64,000 bases of DNA from Phoronis australis (lineage: Eukaryota; Phoronida; Phoronidae), in NCBI GenBank assembly GCA_002633005.1, contig NMRA01000171.1, positions 128,776 through 192,775 of the forward strand, given 5' to 3'. Shown here piece after piece: positions 1 through 15,600 of this stretch; the stretch's first letter is position 1, and each line of letters begins with the position of its first letter. The notes below the pieces were generated by a model that saw only the letters and a program-made list of their open reading frames with translations, searched no databases and was not told the origin of the DNA. The position numbers and the translations under genes were made by a program.

Positions 1-502
1 GAACCAAATTAATGCCCCTTATTCATTTAAGAAAACTGGTTCTCGGAATGCAGGACCCTGTAAGTGACTATTACCCAATCCTGTGCATAAAATGATTAAT
101 ACTAGGTTCTTTGTGGCTTACTTTTTATGATCGTGTTTATTGTACATGAGTTTGCGTTATTGTGTTAAAAGCAATCAAATTCTGTGCTGAAACTGGTTTT
201 ACTGATGTCACTCTGTGTATTAAGACTTTATCATGTTTCTAGATGAAGATATGTATTAATGATCAAAATAATTTGTTAAGAACCAATCATCAACAAGTCA
301 TTTATTGTTTCACCTTCTTCATTTCCTTGCATATCTGCTGATACAAGCCAACCTGTAGCTTTTTGACACCATAGCAAAATGTTAATGCTGGTCTATTTGG
401 GACAGAAGCATGCTGCTTGTGGATTATTGAGAAACTCTGAGAACATTCAAAACGAGTCATTTTGTATGGTCGCTAGTTGTAAAACTCTCCATTTTGTTGC
501 AG
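1..502. other. FANCI intron (partial) with a short dispersed repeat
   Basis: No coding signal. Bases 30-80 resemble 6735-6782 (shared words GAAAACTGGTTCTC and CTGTAAGTGACT), so a small interspersed repeat is present in this intron. The acceptor TTTTGTTGCAG ends at 502. Confidence 0.6.
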
Positions 503-639
503 ATATTTGACCTCCTCAAATCTGCAACTCACAAGAGTTATAAAGACCAATTGAAGCAGTGTGAGAGTGCCTGGCTGTCAGATATCTTACCAAGTGGTGG
601 CGCCGCTAGTACAGGACCGTTACTAACTGTGGCCAACAG
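503..639 (+). CDS. FANCI: FANCI exon 1 of window
   Basis: Reads [15 protein letters not shown] then [11 protein letters not shown]-like sequence, matching vertebrate VLDLLKTSVVKSFKD. It starts in phase 0 after TTGCAG and ends with two bases of a codon before donor GTGAAC. Confidence 0.88.
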
Positions 640-3600
640 GTGAACACAACCAGCTTATGAACTATGTTTGATTTATACCCATAAAACACCTGTTTTTTAT
701 TTCAGTATTCTTTTGAATTGGATATATGAATAAAAAATCAGTCACAATTTGTTATTTATTAAGGTTAGATTTGATTTCAGGGTATTGGCAAAACTGGCTT
801 CATGTTATTGTCTGTGGTTGTAGTCAATGGTGTACATAGAGGTGTCCTCATTTATGCACTGGAAGTAATAGAGCTGTCATGCAGTAATTTGTAGATTATG
901 CCGACTCCCTCTCGAATACATCATATAGTTGCTCCTTAATCCTGTGTATTTCTTTGCTCAATGTTGTTGTATTTGCACTTCCAATCTCTGAGTAATGTAA
1001 AAATAAATTATTGTTCACGGCATTGGGCACAGTTAAGGCCCGTTGGCCATTGACATGAGATAATATGCTGTTAGATTTCAAATTAGCTCTAAAGTTCAAA
1101 CTTAAAGAATGTTTGACAGATCTGCAAATCATTTTGGATATTTCTTGATAAACGACCGAAGCTGTAGTCACATATGAAATTTTTGCAGTGAAAGTCACAA
1201 AGTAATGGTCACAGAATGACAAATGCTCCCAACTTTTGCTTAATTTGGCCCTTTCCATCTTTTCCAGCAAGTTCGGCTGGGATCATGTACTCCGTGGATT
1301 AGTTCAGTTTGGTTTTACTCTCATGGAGTCCTTTGGTCCGAAATCGTTCTTTGGTAAGAGTGTAGAAGGCCTGACACCATGTACCCAACAGTCCGCCACT
1401 CAACAAGCATGTCAGTTGGGCTCAGATGTCTTGTTAGAGACTTTCAAGGTACATAACTGCATTTGTGTGATGTGCTTCATTGTTGTCCTAAACTTGCACT
1501 CGAAGTTGGACAAATCTGCAATTTTTAATGTCATAAGTGTGACTTTGAACCAGACCACTTATGGCTATGACATTGGTATCAATTTGTGTCTCACCCATTT
1601 TGGAATTGATCCCTGAAGAACTGACTAATCATTGGCATTGAAAATTGATTTCATGCACCGAAAGTATTATGGCTCAGACCTGTGTACTGTACACAAAAAT
1701 ACAAATACGTGTGGAAATTTTGCGTGAAGTATGCAAGTATGCAAGATCATGAAAAAAGACGCAAATTTGAAGTAGATTATTTACTGTCAAGAGTTGTTAC
1801 TGACTTAATGAAGAGTTAATAGAAATGATTGAAGATTTTTAAATTAGAAATTAAGAAATATATATTCATATTATTCTAACTAAAAAACGTGAGCTCCAAA
1901 TTGAAAAACTTTCTCCGATTCATTCTAAATATAGCAAGATAATTGACGAATCGCAAGGCTTTTTCTATCGATATTCATTATCACCAGCCTAAACTATAAA
2001 CAAGGACTTCTGTGATTGGTGGATTGTTTACGTCGTTTAATTCCGGCCATCTCTGGCTAAGTACATACTGTTGTCAAAATGGCAAAGCATGAGAGGTTGT
2101 ATATTCCGAGCTGTGAAGCAAAGGGAACCTCTGTTTTTACCATGTTGGTTTCTTCTGGAAGGGACCATCAGATTTATATTGCAAGTTGTGTAATGGGTTG
2201 TTTTCTTGCGCATATGGTGACTGCATTGACTTCGTGGCAGGTCGAGTCATCGGCAAGAGCCTTGCAGAAGTAGAGTGATTTGAGCAAAAGTGTCAAGTAA
2301 AGCCTATTTAAATAATTATTCACTTGAAATGTTTATTGCGGATGAGGGTAAATGAGAAACTCACCCCTTTGACTTGAACTTTTGGTGACTCCTTGAAAGG
2401 GTTGATAAAAAGTTCCCTAGATTTTGTCTAATATAGAAACACTTGTTCGGAACCTATTTACTCAACAATCTCTCTACATGGTTGAAATGACCTCAGTATA
2501 ATATTCCACTCAATGTCTTTACTTTTGTTTTGCAGATTCACGATTCAGTGCGAACAGAAATTATTGAGCAGATAATGAACAGAGTTGTCACCAAAACTAC
2601 AAGTCGTGTTGGCCATTACCTGGGTTTGTGTCGTACAGTCTGTGATTCCTCAACTAATGAATGATGTAGTTTGAATTTTATTCCTAATTATTAGATTTGT
2701 AAACAAAGTACATTTGTAGAGTTCATAGTAATCATGATGTATCAAACTGTCATGTTAAACCAACCATTGTAGTCGTGGCTGTGTTGTTTCAGATTGTCAC
2801 ACTACCATATAACAAAAGTACTATTATAGCAGAATATGTACTAGGCCATAACACGACTGAGTATTTTTCAGACCTCCTCTCATCCGCCATGATGTGTGTG
2901 CCTCAGTCATTACTTGACTGTGTGCCCCGTATTCGCCAGGCATTCGACTACCTTTCATACCTCCCACCATCTACGTCCGAGTCTCTGATTGAAGCTATAC
3001 TACCCCTAATGAAGGTCAACGCTTCCCTCAGAGATTCATTACTCCTGGTTCTGAGAAAGGCAATGTTTTCCAGGTTTGTGCCATTGTTTACATGGAATGC
3101 AGGACACCGTGTGAAATACATACAATTTAATAGAACATTTGCTGCATGCCAAGTGTAGCACTAGTCTGGTTTATTCACTTATTTATGATGGTGCTAATCA
3201 CATTGATTACATTTTTGGCAAGTTACAAAAGTGTGTTATTGTCTGTCAATGGCATGTTTTCCGCACAACCTGTACATCTCGCGCAATATTTTACTTTGTT
3301 GCAGTTTCAGTACCTGTGATTATACTAAGTATGTTTATATGCTTAAAGTCTCAATATAGGAACTTGTAACTCCATTTGGAACAAGCCTGAAATGACAATG
3401 CCATGAATTCAGCAAGTTGAGTATTTTCTCAATGAATGACACACTGTCAGTTCTTCCAGATTCCAATTTTATAACGCCTCAGTAGTTGGATTATTAGTCA
3501 GAAGGTGGGCACAAAGCACCTTTAACTTGTTTGGTGTTTACAGACAGATCGAAGCACGCCAAGTGGCTTTGAGTGGATTCCTGTTAATTCTGAAACACTT

Positions 3601-6600
3601 CCGTGTGGTGGGTGCAGCATCTCTCAGTCAGGCTAGTCAGTGCACGTCATCCAGCCAGGTAAGTACCATCACATCCTTACAATCTTTAGCCACTGCATAA
3701 CATTGGCCATGTGAAGCTGCTTTTTTCAAAGTACCTTACAAATGTATTCAGAAACAATGACTCTGAATTACCCACCATGATGACTGGATGGAAGTTGAAT
3801 TCACCGTCCTGACGAAGAATGAACAAGGGATTGATAGGAAAGTTGGTAAGGCGGCTACGTCATTTTGTAATTCAAATTTTGATGCACACATGGTTATTAC
3901 CCATCATTTTTGCCGCTAATAGGTTTATCCGTCATGACAAAAAGTGGTATTTTGTCTGTGGTTACTTTTGTCTTGTTGTGTATGTTAAGAAATAAATTCA
4001 CCCAAAAAAGCCTCATCCAAACATTGAGAGCTGTTGGTCTGGAAAAAGTACAATCTGAATTTTCTCGCAATGCATCTCATTCGTTGAACTCTTTCCAGTT
4101 GGGGTGTTTTTATGATGGTGCATCTCATATTGTGTTTTAAATTTTTGGGTGCAGTTATTTTGATCAGTACTTAAAACTTCATAATTGTGTGCAGATTGCA
4201 GTGGACATTCATTCCCAGACCAGTTCTAACGAGGCGTTGTGTCTGGAGATTCTTGCTAATCTACGCAGACCACTATCACAGCAAGCTGACCTGAGATGTC
4301 GACTGTATGAAGTATGCATGCGGTTGAAAGGCATTTAGATACATCTTGTACGCATCCAATTAATTATTAGCGGTTAGTTCTGACAAGTCAATCAAGCTAA
4401 TAATTCCATCCAATCGGGTCACGATAAAGTGTAAACACCAGGGCTTGGAATGACCAATGACAAAAAACGCGGAAACTTTGAAACTTTCACGGCCGAAATC
4501 ATGCCCGATAACCAGCCTTGAAATGGTCAATGTGAACCTTTCCCCGACAAAATTTCGGGAGGACTAAAAAAAGAAAAAGAAAAAAAAAACGTTACCACCA
4601 TCAGCAGCATGCGTCTGCGTCCTTTTAGCTCGCCCGTCCACTCCCAACCCACACATTTTTGGCTGCAGAGTGGTAGTATTTGTCGCCGTGCTTAACAATA
4701 ACACGAGACGCCATTGAAAATCCCACCACGCTGTCCCAGATGTCCCGGCAATGTTGACAATTTATGTTCCTCCGAAATATAAAGAGCAACTTCCGCTTTT
4801 CAAGGTGAACGTCGTCAGCAACGCCGCGGTAAGAAAGGAATTTGCCGCGCAAATTTTATATCAAATCCGATTTTTTTACGCGGAAATATTATAAAAAAAA
4901 GCGGAAAGCATATTTGAAAAAAGCCGAAATCCGCGTTTCCGCGGAAAATTCCAAGCCCTGAAACATGATGGTCCGCCCTATTTGGCCCACAAACCTTAGT
5001 TGGGAAGGAAGGCGTTGAGATGGTTTTATAGTGCACCAGGGCCACTTGCAATACAGATCAACGATATGTGGAGAAAGACGGAAGAAATGTCTGTTACTGA
5101 TTAAAACTTGCACTAAACTTCACAATCAGATGAACATATGCTTAAATTAATAAATTGACCATTATTATCAAGCATGTATGGAGAAATGAGAACAGAGTGA
5201 GGACTATCCATTTTCAACTCGTAAAAGTTTGGAATATTTTTTGAATACTCAGTGATTAAATGCCTTTAATGTATGCCTTAAAACATCCCAGTTGTTCATG
5301 ATCGCAAGTCACCATTTTCGTGAAAATTAACATTTTTTGCATTGAAAAATATTTTCTAAAAAAAAACTGCAGGCAATTGAGTTTGAACTGCGTATTCTTA
5401 CCATCAATAAGCAGAGAGTCACGATTTGCTCTCTAACACAAATATCAGTCATCAAAGTCCTATTTGAAAACAACGTACCACGCGTCTAAGTAACATATAG
5501 GTAGCAGAAAATGAAGATATCCAGTTGGGGTTATTCTAGCAGCAAGTAATGTGGCCATTGGGAAAAGCTTCAACAGTTGCGTGCACTAATCAGGACACGC
5601 TCCTCTAAATGTCGTCACAACAAAGTTGCACTTATGTCACAATAACTCATTCACCCTGTATGCAGATTTAATCCAGCGTAGTCGTGATGTCAAGATTTCT
5701 CCAGTGACCAGATTCATGTTTACTTCACAGGGATTATTCGATATTGTTAGTAGGAACACGCACCTTTGTCAACCTGTGCTACAGTTGTTGTTAAGTCAGG
5801 TGAGTTGGGGTTTTCCTCGTGGAATTTTTTATTAGGGTACTGTGATTGCCGCAAGAGTAGTCTTTGGTGTGTGTAACCACTTAAATGTTAATTTGTATCA
5901 AGTGACGCAAGCCCAAGAGGCTGGGGATATATTGCATAAAATGTCCATTTTTGTATTACATCCATATCACTATTGCAAATAATAATTATATACAAAAATA
6001 TTTCATTCTGGTAGTGCATTAATTACTGGTTTTTTTGGTTTTGTTGCCATGAATACCAAACTCCATACAAAGTTAAGTTGGGCTTGTTCATCTAGAATTT
6101 GAGACTGNCCATCGTAGTCATTCTGTGATGTGTTACAAGAGGAAAGCTTAACTTGCCTTGTACTAAAAATACAAATCCCTGGTTATCTTAACACTTAGTG
6201 CTGTTCCCTTACTTGTTATCAACTAAGCATTCAATGTGGCATAAAAGTCCATTGTTTCTTCTTCAATTTCTATTGAGCTTTTGGTAGTAGCAGGGCTTGG
6301 AATTTTCCGCGGAAACGCGGATTTCCGCCTTTTTCAAATGTGCTTTCCGCTTTTTTTATAATATTTCCGCGTAAAAAATCGGATTTGATATAAAATTTCC
6401 GCGGCAAATTCCTTTCTTACCGCGGCGTTGCACACGACGTTCACCCCGAAAAGCGGAAGTTGCTCTTTATGTTTTGGAGGAACGTAAATTGTCAACATTG
6501 CCGGGGCATCTGGGACAGCGTGGTGTGATTTTCATGCAGACGCATGCTTCTGATGGTGGTAACGTTTTTTTTTTTTAGTCCTCCCGACTTTTGTCGGGGA

Positions 6601-9600
6601 AAGATTCACATTGACCATTTCAAGACTGGTTATCGGGCATGATTTGGGCCGTAAAAGTTTCCGCGTTTTTTGTCATTGGTCATTCCAAGCCCTGTAGTAG
6701 CCACCAGGTACCAGTTTCATGCCTGGTATTCAGTGGAGAAAACTGGTTCTCAAATGGGGGACTACTGTAAGTGACTCTAACCAATATTTTAAAGAATAGC
6801 GAGAATGGACTTGTGCGCGTCAGAAGCATAGATTTTTTATTCAAGTTGTCCAATCTAGCGATTGTCTGTTCATGAGCTAGGAGTTGATATTGCTAAGATG
6901 CAATCTGTTTAGTTGTCTCCAGAACGTGATCTTCTGCGAGTTTAAAATGCTACCTAAGTGGATGATCTCTGCATGTGGTTTGTCTCCACCTGCTGGCGGA
7001 GCTGTTTCAGATGACATTTATCCCACATTCCTGCGCAACATCTCGTGCTATCCATAAAAAGATCAAACACAGTTGTATGACCAGCTCATTAACTAACACA
7101 GTCTGACTTAGATTAAGGTTTTGGAAGTCCTTGTTGACATATTGGTATACTTAGCCAAATATCTAAAAACTATAGATTTTAACCATGTCACAAGACCATG
7201 TCTTTTTAAATTTAGCAAAAAGAAAGAACAGGAGCATTCGTACCATATCTACAGTATCAATAACGTGACCATATTTCATTGCATATAAATGTTCCAGATG
7301 AAGTCTCATGGGCATTGTTACAGTTTTTTAAATTATCATTTTGTTTTCGTTTTATGGAGTTGAGTTTTTCTATAAAAATTCTATTTTGATAGCATCTTGT
7401 GCAAAAGCAGAACAGTTTAAAAACAACTCCTGTGAGAGTTTTGTAGAACTATGCATGAAGCGTAGCATCTGAAAGTTTCATACAAATCCAACGGCCGTTT
7501 TCAAGATAAGACATTCTGAAGTCAAATTTGAACATTTTTCTGTAGTCCTACACAACCTTAATGAAAGTTCTTATAACGAACGACAAAAATCAGTACCCAC
7601 TTGTTTTTTCCTTTATTTATTGTAAACATTAAAGCAGTAGTCAATGAGTGTAAGACACAGTTTGGTTGTGTTGCAGTTCGAGAGGTACTACGAGAAGGAT
7701 GATAGTGTCACCCCTCCAGTGAAGTTAGAGAGATGTGTTGCAACGGAGGGGGAGAAGGTGATTGTGGTGGAACCTCTGGTAAGTTGGACATCGCAGCACA
7801 TACTGTTGAGTTTTCAAATGGAGGACTACAATAACAGAAGAGTGTTCCATAGACCCAGTTTCTCGCAAGAGTTAATCATGAAATCCTGCGAGTATGTTCG
7901 GGAACTTGGAAGTGTAACCCCGTAAATTGTCAGCCACAAAGGTGATTGGTTGGCACGGTTGAAGTGTTGGATTTATGGGATTGAATTCACTGTTAATGCT
8001 GCAAGTGCGAGGGATTTGAACTTAAGTCTCAGAATTTGCAAGCGCACATGTTACCACTAAGCCACGGCACACCCACTACAAGCAGAATTAAAAAAAATGT
8101 GTTTTATAAACAAGTTATGTGTAAGGGTACTCAATGTCTGAGATGTATTACTTGAGTGTAATATTACTCGACATAAAAAGGAAACTTTCAAACATTTATT
8201 TATCGATGTACGCGAAACAAACTTCATCTAACGACCGTATCTTTTGTCCGGCTCCTCCGTTAAAACAACATCAAATCTTGGCAAACTTTCTTCACTAGCC
8301 CTTTTAACAGAGTAGACGACAAATATTCCTATAGTTTTTGTTGTCATAAGTGTTGACCTTAAGACCTTTGACGTCATTCAAGTAGTTACAAAAGCATCAA
8401 TATGAAGGAACTGAAGGTTTCCACTTGACGGCAAGTGTTGTTTATATCACAGAAAAGTGAAGGATAAATACGTTATTGAATGGGTCCGTTGTAATTAAAC
8501 GTATTATGAAGAACTCGATGGTTTTTTGAAAAAAATATCATCTCATTCCTCACAGTACGTCTAATAATCCCAGAACCATTCAATAACCTTAATGTCTCAC
8601 CAATTTAGGATGCCTGACAAGCGAAGTTTCCTCATTTTTCCTTGGAAGATATGTTCCACCAAATGAATGCGTTTTCATATTCAAGCTGTGTACTATACAT
8701 ACCGCCTGAACATGTTTTGTGGACATTTACAGCAATGTTAGAACTCCTCGGAAAATCAAGCAAAGGTAAATTTTAGCTATTGTACTTGACAGACATTTGG
8801 GGAATTTAACCGTAAGTCAGACTTGACATCCCAAGTTTATACTTCATCACATAAATGCACAACCAATAAACTTATCAACAAATAGGAAGACTAAAGATCA
8901 TTATTTGGTCGCATTTTAGAAGCATTTACACTCCTTGACCTCAAGCATTAACAAGAAACAATCATCATTTTCTCTTAGGGTTTTGTCCCACTGTCATAAT
9001 TGTCAGCCTTTTACCATCCTCACCTCTACATTTTCTTACATCAACAAGATAACTTTTCATGTGGAATGTAGTCACACCACCACAACCAAAATATAACAAA
9101 ATAAGCTTAGTTTGTTTGGCACACTTTTGTTGATCTATTAATTAAAACAAGTAACGAAGCTGTACTTTCAGTCAAAAACAACCACTTTTTAGACACCTTC
9201 CTAGTAAAAAATCAATTTCATCTGGTTTTTCTTCAGATTAGACACAATTTCTAAGCTTGAAGAACTGACATCATTATTGCTTCAGTCCATTTCATTAAAT
9301 TAGTTTCGATCGCCACAGAACTGTGTTCATCAGAATTTCTGAAATTCTGAAATTTTCAGGCACTTCATTGAATTGATTTCAAAGGATATGAATACCATGA
9401 CGTTAATTTGGAAGCGCAAATATACAGGTGAAGGTTTTTCTAAACCAGACTGAGGTATATGGCAACTTTAACATAATAAAAATACAAAACTTCACACACA
9501 CACACATAGTTCTGACTAAGTCCTAACTACTCTGAAGGTCTACACCTTGCACTCCCCTATAATATCATTCACACTCTTAAACTTGACAAGTGAGGATTGT

Positions 9601-12600
9601 TTCACATCAGAAACCCAGACCCTGCCTGCTTTACTGATGGCCAGGCCACCGATCTTTCCAATCATGTCTGCTCCGGCCAAAATTCCCATACCTTGTCCAT
9701 CTGCTGCACACTTGAAGATCAGACAACTACCTTGTCTGTCTCGACCAGCCACAAACACCTGGCCCGCATCACTACTAATGCAGCTGATCTGACGCATTTC
9801 TTGGCCGCAATACGTTGGCACAAACCTCCTGACCACTGATCCGTCCACCTGCCTCACAGCTTGAACACAGTCCTTTCCATGGTCCACAATAAAGAGAGTG
9901 TGGCTTGGTCCACCAGCTATCTCACCAGGGACACTGAATCTCTCTGGATGGGTCTTAAACGCTTGGTTCACCTTTCCGTTTTGATCCATAGTGCAGATGA
10001 TTTTGCGCTGGGGATCTGAGAAGATGATCTCATTCAAGTCATTGGTGGTTAATCCGTGAATTCCGTTGAATTGGGTGATCGGCACGGTTCGTGTTAATGA
10101 TCCACTGTCGAGGTTAAACACTTCAAGAGAAGTTGTGCAGTAACATTTACTCTCATCTGATGATTCCCATTTCTTTGGAGATACGATGAGCTCTTGCTTG
10201 TTAGCAGACAGGCTCATGGCCGCACGTGTATCACTGGCTATTCCACTGAGCTGCATATTGGGAAGAGAGGGATTTCCATGACGATTGAACTTTCGAATGC
10301 ATCCATTTTTACTGTCGCATACATAGACATTACCAATGTCGTCTGTTACGACGGAAGACAAGAGAGAGGGTGATGTATCCACATACAATACCGGAAAAAA
10401 TATGTCATTCGTCAGCACACCTTCCACATCATGGGACTTCAACTCGTGAATTATTTTTTCAAATATCAATTCTAACGGTCTGAGTGCTTTGTCTTTCAGA
10501 CTCCTCACCTTTTCTTCTAAGTCTGTGTCCTTAGCCATGCGTACTATTTTCACAACGTTCTCAGTCGTGAATGTGCTGTGGTGGATGTCTTCCAAACTGT
10601 CTCTGACAGGAATTAACGTCTCATTGTCACACAGGGTGCGCCGGTACCTGTCAATCTTAGTGAACAGAGCACTTGTCTGTTCCTCCGTGAGTTTCTTCAT
10701 GTGTTGCTCAATAAAGGACTTCACACCAGCTTTGAACAATTCCAGACACTTCAAATCATTACTCGTATTCTGAATTCGTTGATAAATGAACTCCTTGAGA
10801 ATGTCAAGCTCTTCTAGCAGTCGACCAATCTTACTATTACACTCCTTCTTGAGTTGGACAGTGTCTCGACACTCACAACTGGCGTGAGTCTCCCTCAAAC
10901 ACTGGTTACACACAAGAACATTATGATTCTCACAGAAGTGTGAGTAGAGCTGGTCCCGGTGAACGCTACACATGTCATCTCCTGTAGCCTCATACAGCTC
11001 AAGGTTGTGCTTCTGCCTACACATGACACAGCACAGTTTGTTCAGGCTGTAGAAGCATGGCTTACAAGTCAGGTGTGTGTTGTGCCAGATGACAGGTAGC
11101 TTGTTACTAGGGTTGTATTCCTCGAAACATATCGGACACTCCTGCCACGAGCTGTTGTAACGGTCGCCCGACATAGTTGTCTACAACATACAAAGAGAAT
11201 GTGCAGTAATATCACTGAATCTTGCTGAGGATAAGTTGGGTTATTGTCACCATAAAACAAAAAGAAACAGATCATAAGGAAAATAACACTTCATCATTTA
11301 GATATTCACTACTTAAACACTTTGGTGGCACTGCAAAAATGATTGTTGAGCATTGTTGTCAAGGACATAATGCCTTATTTTAACTTCAGCTTTGACAATG
11401 CAAACATGAAAGCGCACGCGTTCCAAATGCGCAGAACATTTGTAGTTAGGGCACAACACCTCATTTGGAAGCGAATTTGTGCATGTAATGAATTGGCATA
11501 AATTCTGTTATCTCCATAGTTTTTGACTGAATTAAGACTTTTGAATGAACATTCTCACGAGAAAAGTAGTTTTAGTAGCATGGATATATACATGCTAGCT
11601 CATCAGTAGCAGTCGAACACTTAGCCACTGAGCCAAATTGTATGTCTTAAATAACAGAGTAAACTAGGTATACAAACGGTAAAGAAACTAGCTTTGATTT
11701 CAGGGAATGTCTTGCAGACAATGATGTAACAAAATGACTAAAACTCAATGGATTTTGTTGCGTTATAGCTCCAGTCAAAGCTTATAACTTCCAAAAGACT
11801 ACCCCATCTAACAATAATCTCATAAATTAATTATTAAGCAGCAAAAAAACTGATAATGTTCAGTGAACATAACTACGGTACATAAAGCACGTTAACAGTT
11901 CTGTAAGGTGGGTATAATTAACATGTGTACTAGGTATTCAGTGAATATATTATCCTTAAGTCCCCAAAACAAACATTTTCCATTCAGTAACGACCCTCAC
12001 TGTGATCCTGTAATCGCAAACTGACAGAATCGTAAGTTGTTTTGAAAGTGGTTATCAGCTAATTGTGCAAAAGAAACGGCAGCCTATTGAAAAGTATGCG
12101 CATCGCATTCAGCTTCTTCACTATTTTTGATAAATAAAGTTAAATATTCTAACATTAGGGAGGGTTTTGGAATGGCGGTGATAGTAATAACGGTATTGAA
12201 ACTTAATTTCAAGTCGGTGTGAAGGTAACAAAGAAGAACATTCAGCACTATCGTAATATAAAGGCAGACACATACTGATACCATAACACTCTTAAAGAAG
12301 TTTAACTGGTGACATTCTGCTTATTTCACGTGCATTTCATGATCACAATTTGATCCAAAATGTTTTGACAAAGCATTCATGAAGTCGTTCAGGGTAGGCA
12401 AACATTTAACATCACTTATTCCATAGTTTGACCACTTAGTAATGTAAAGATGCCATGCCTAAATGTCGGAATGTTGTAAAACGTTTTCTTTATTTTCACT
12501 GTCAATAGGAGTCACCACCTACCAAATCCTAGCTTCACTTGGTATGCCAATGATCTAATCATGTACCACAGCCATCTCCTTGAACATGGACACTAGGTTA

Positions 12601-15600
12601 ATGAACACTGGTGTGAAGATAACATTATACCAGCATTGAAGTTGGAGCTATTAACCTAATTATCATAACCATTGCATTCATAGCAGAGCCTGTTATCTCA
12701 GATATCCTATTGTCACTTGATATATTGTGTAACACTGTACTTATTACACATACAAGTCATCTATATAAGCCACTGGAAAGGTATACTGTCTGGTTAAGTT
12801 ATCACAATTTCGGATTAAGTGTACAAAACTTAAACTTTCCTGTCCCGCCTGAAAGTGAACAAAAATGTCAACATTTGAAAGAATTGTCCTTGTACTTCTG
12901 CATGTGCCTAGTTTAAAGTTAATTCAGTGATAAAAAATAATTGGCATTTGAGTGATGAAGGGCAATTTTGAAAGGCAGCAGTAAAAAATATGCTGCCAAG
13001 TAATAAGATAAGTGTACGCTGTAATTTGCATTATTTTGCGTGAACTGGTCAGCACTGTATTGTCTGGGTGTATTTTGGGGCAAAGTTAGTAACTTCTTTT
13101 TGAAGAACAGGTCAACAGCCTGCTTATAACTGAGTAAAACTCTTCATCATTGTGGGAGTTTTTGTAATGGCAGAGGTTGGCAGAGCCTCCTTGCTGGTGA
13201 ATTGAAGTGAAGCACCCCGGTGGTTCTGTTGTATGCATTAGTGAAGACCTGACAATGATAGGGCACAAAGTGGCCATGACACTCTGTGATTTCTGCAGAA
13301 TGATGAGAATGAGTTAATTAGTTCTTGGAATAAGTACGGTAGTATGACTTGATTGGTGCCAAATTTTGCACATCACTCCAACTGCGTGTAACTTGGTGAT
13401 ATTTCATAGATTGTTTGATGCTCAGATCATAGCTTCTAACAGAAAGGTGATGAAAGCACGGTTTGTTCTGGTCTGTTGGTTTTTTGTTGTTTTTTTTTGT
13501 TTTTTTTTAAGTCCAGTTTCTGGTGTAGTAGAGGTCGCGACACTAATATTCCCCACGAAAATAATGAAAATAGGTTGTGTAAGTTATGTAATTCAGAACG
13601 TGCAGAGAACGAATACCACGATTTGGTGTTAGTTTGCAGTGTGTAGCAAGACCTTCGGGTTAAGTATTCAAGCGATCGTTTTTGTCATTCTCCCACATCT
13701 ACATATTTGGAATCTCTCACGAGAACTCCAGATACCTCGCTTCTAAAATTTGTCAATCGTGCTCTCAAGTGTCACAATTTACTCTCCAGTCTGTAACACA
13801 CCTGACAATGTACCCTATCTTGTATATGTAAACTTTGGGCCTATGGCCAAAGGATATATAAATATTATAGTTGCTCACTTTTTCAAAAAAGAAATTCCAC
13901 CTGAGAAGAACAAAAATGATGTCACTCGGCAAATTATAGAACATTTCAAACCTTACGTACATACCTTTGTGCAGATTTTCCAAAAACAGTAGACCTTGGG
14001 TGAAATTGATGCGGACGAGCTTTCTTTTTTGGTTGGTGATCGCATGTCTCAAAAATAGTCCAGGTACAGATCAGAACTAACTGCTTTTTGCCCTAGTTAC
14101 TTGTTTAAATAGAAAAAATTACTTATACTGCCTATGCAGTTGTTTTGTGTTAAACATTTGATTATGAAGGACTTTTTCACACACAATACACCCAGTTTGC
14201 CTGTGAAGATATTTGCTACTAATTAGTGTCCATCCTGCTCTAGCAGGACTTTTAAACATAGCGGTAATTCATAAAAGAATTCTATTTTGTTAAATTTCTC
14301 CACAAAAATTAAACTAGAAACTTTTGTCTTTCAGGCATGGTTTGTACTGTGTAGTTGTCATAAAACAAGTTTCCATTATTTGTAGCAAGATAATCAGTCT
14401 TTGAAAAATGGAAAATTCCTATTTTGACAATAATTTTTGTGCAAAATAAGTGAAGAATCAACAGTAATCATTTGTCATCCACACAAAGTAACACAGCCTG
14501 TCTTAATATGTTTGCTACTAACTTATGATAATTTCTCTAACAGTTCGTACATTAATGAACCAACTGTTTTTCCGTTGACAGCTTTGTGTCATTAATAGAG
14601 ACAAAAGTGGCCATACAAACTATTTAAGATGATACTCAAGTGTTAGAGATAAAATATCGATAATAACCATGAATTACTGAGGTTAGCATTGATCTCGAGT
14701 CAGTGATTTGGCAATGTGAATTATATAACAGCAAGTAACAAATTATTGTCCCGGATGATGGATTTACTTAAAAAAAATTCTCTTTCGCCTTTGTCACTTC
14801 AATTTCTTCCTAAGTTCGTAAACTTCAAAAACCCGACTTCAAGGCCTCTGCTTTTACCAATGCTGTCTGCCCGAACAGAGTTCACAACTGCGGTGCACTA
14901 GACAAAATGTATTTGAAAAAATCAGGCCAGCAATCGTGACTGTGGGTTTGTCAGCCCTCCCAATTCCATTTAGGTGGGAGGCTCTCATTTTTCAAAGAAT
15001 TCCCACAACTCATGGAAAGGTGTCGAAATTCTCAGGTTTTTGATAAAATTCACTCGACTTTGAAGTACCGTAATTCTCCCAGTTTTCTCGAAATGTAATG
15101 ACCGGGTGACCGAGGTTGTGTGACGACCAAGGGGAAATTTTGCCTCACTGGGTTTTTGTGGTCTCTCGATTTCGGAATTTGAGCATCGGCAATACGTTCT
15201 GTTATCTTATCATCTTGAAGTAATAAAACATGCAAGTCAAAGATCGTTTTTCGCTTATTGCATCTCAAATAGGTGTTAGCAGGTTTCACTAATGTTGTTG
15301 GCGATTCTTAAAGAAATACTTTTTTTATAACTGATCCAGTGGAGCAAGTCGCGCCATGATGACTTGCACCATGACAACTGTTCCCCGTGAAAAAAGCTTC
15401 ACACTTTAAAATCTGAAACTCATGCCACAGCATCTGTAAACCATGCAGATTAACATATGAACAACCTGTTACATAAACTAAGTGGGTGCTTTAAATTCCA
15501 CATACAATATTAGACCCATCATACTGGTGGTTTCCAAAGAGAAGATATCAGAATCTCCAGGACTACCTCCTGCAGTGATGTCACACTTCCCAATTCAATG

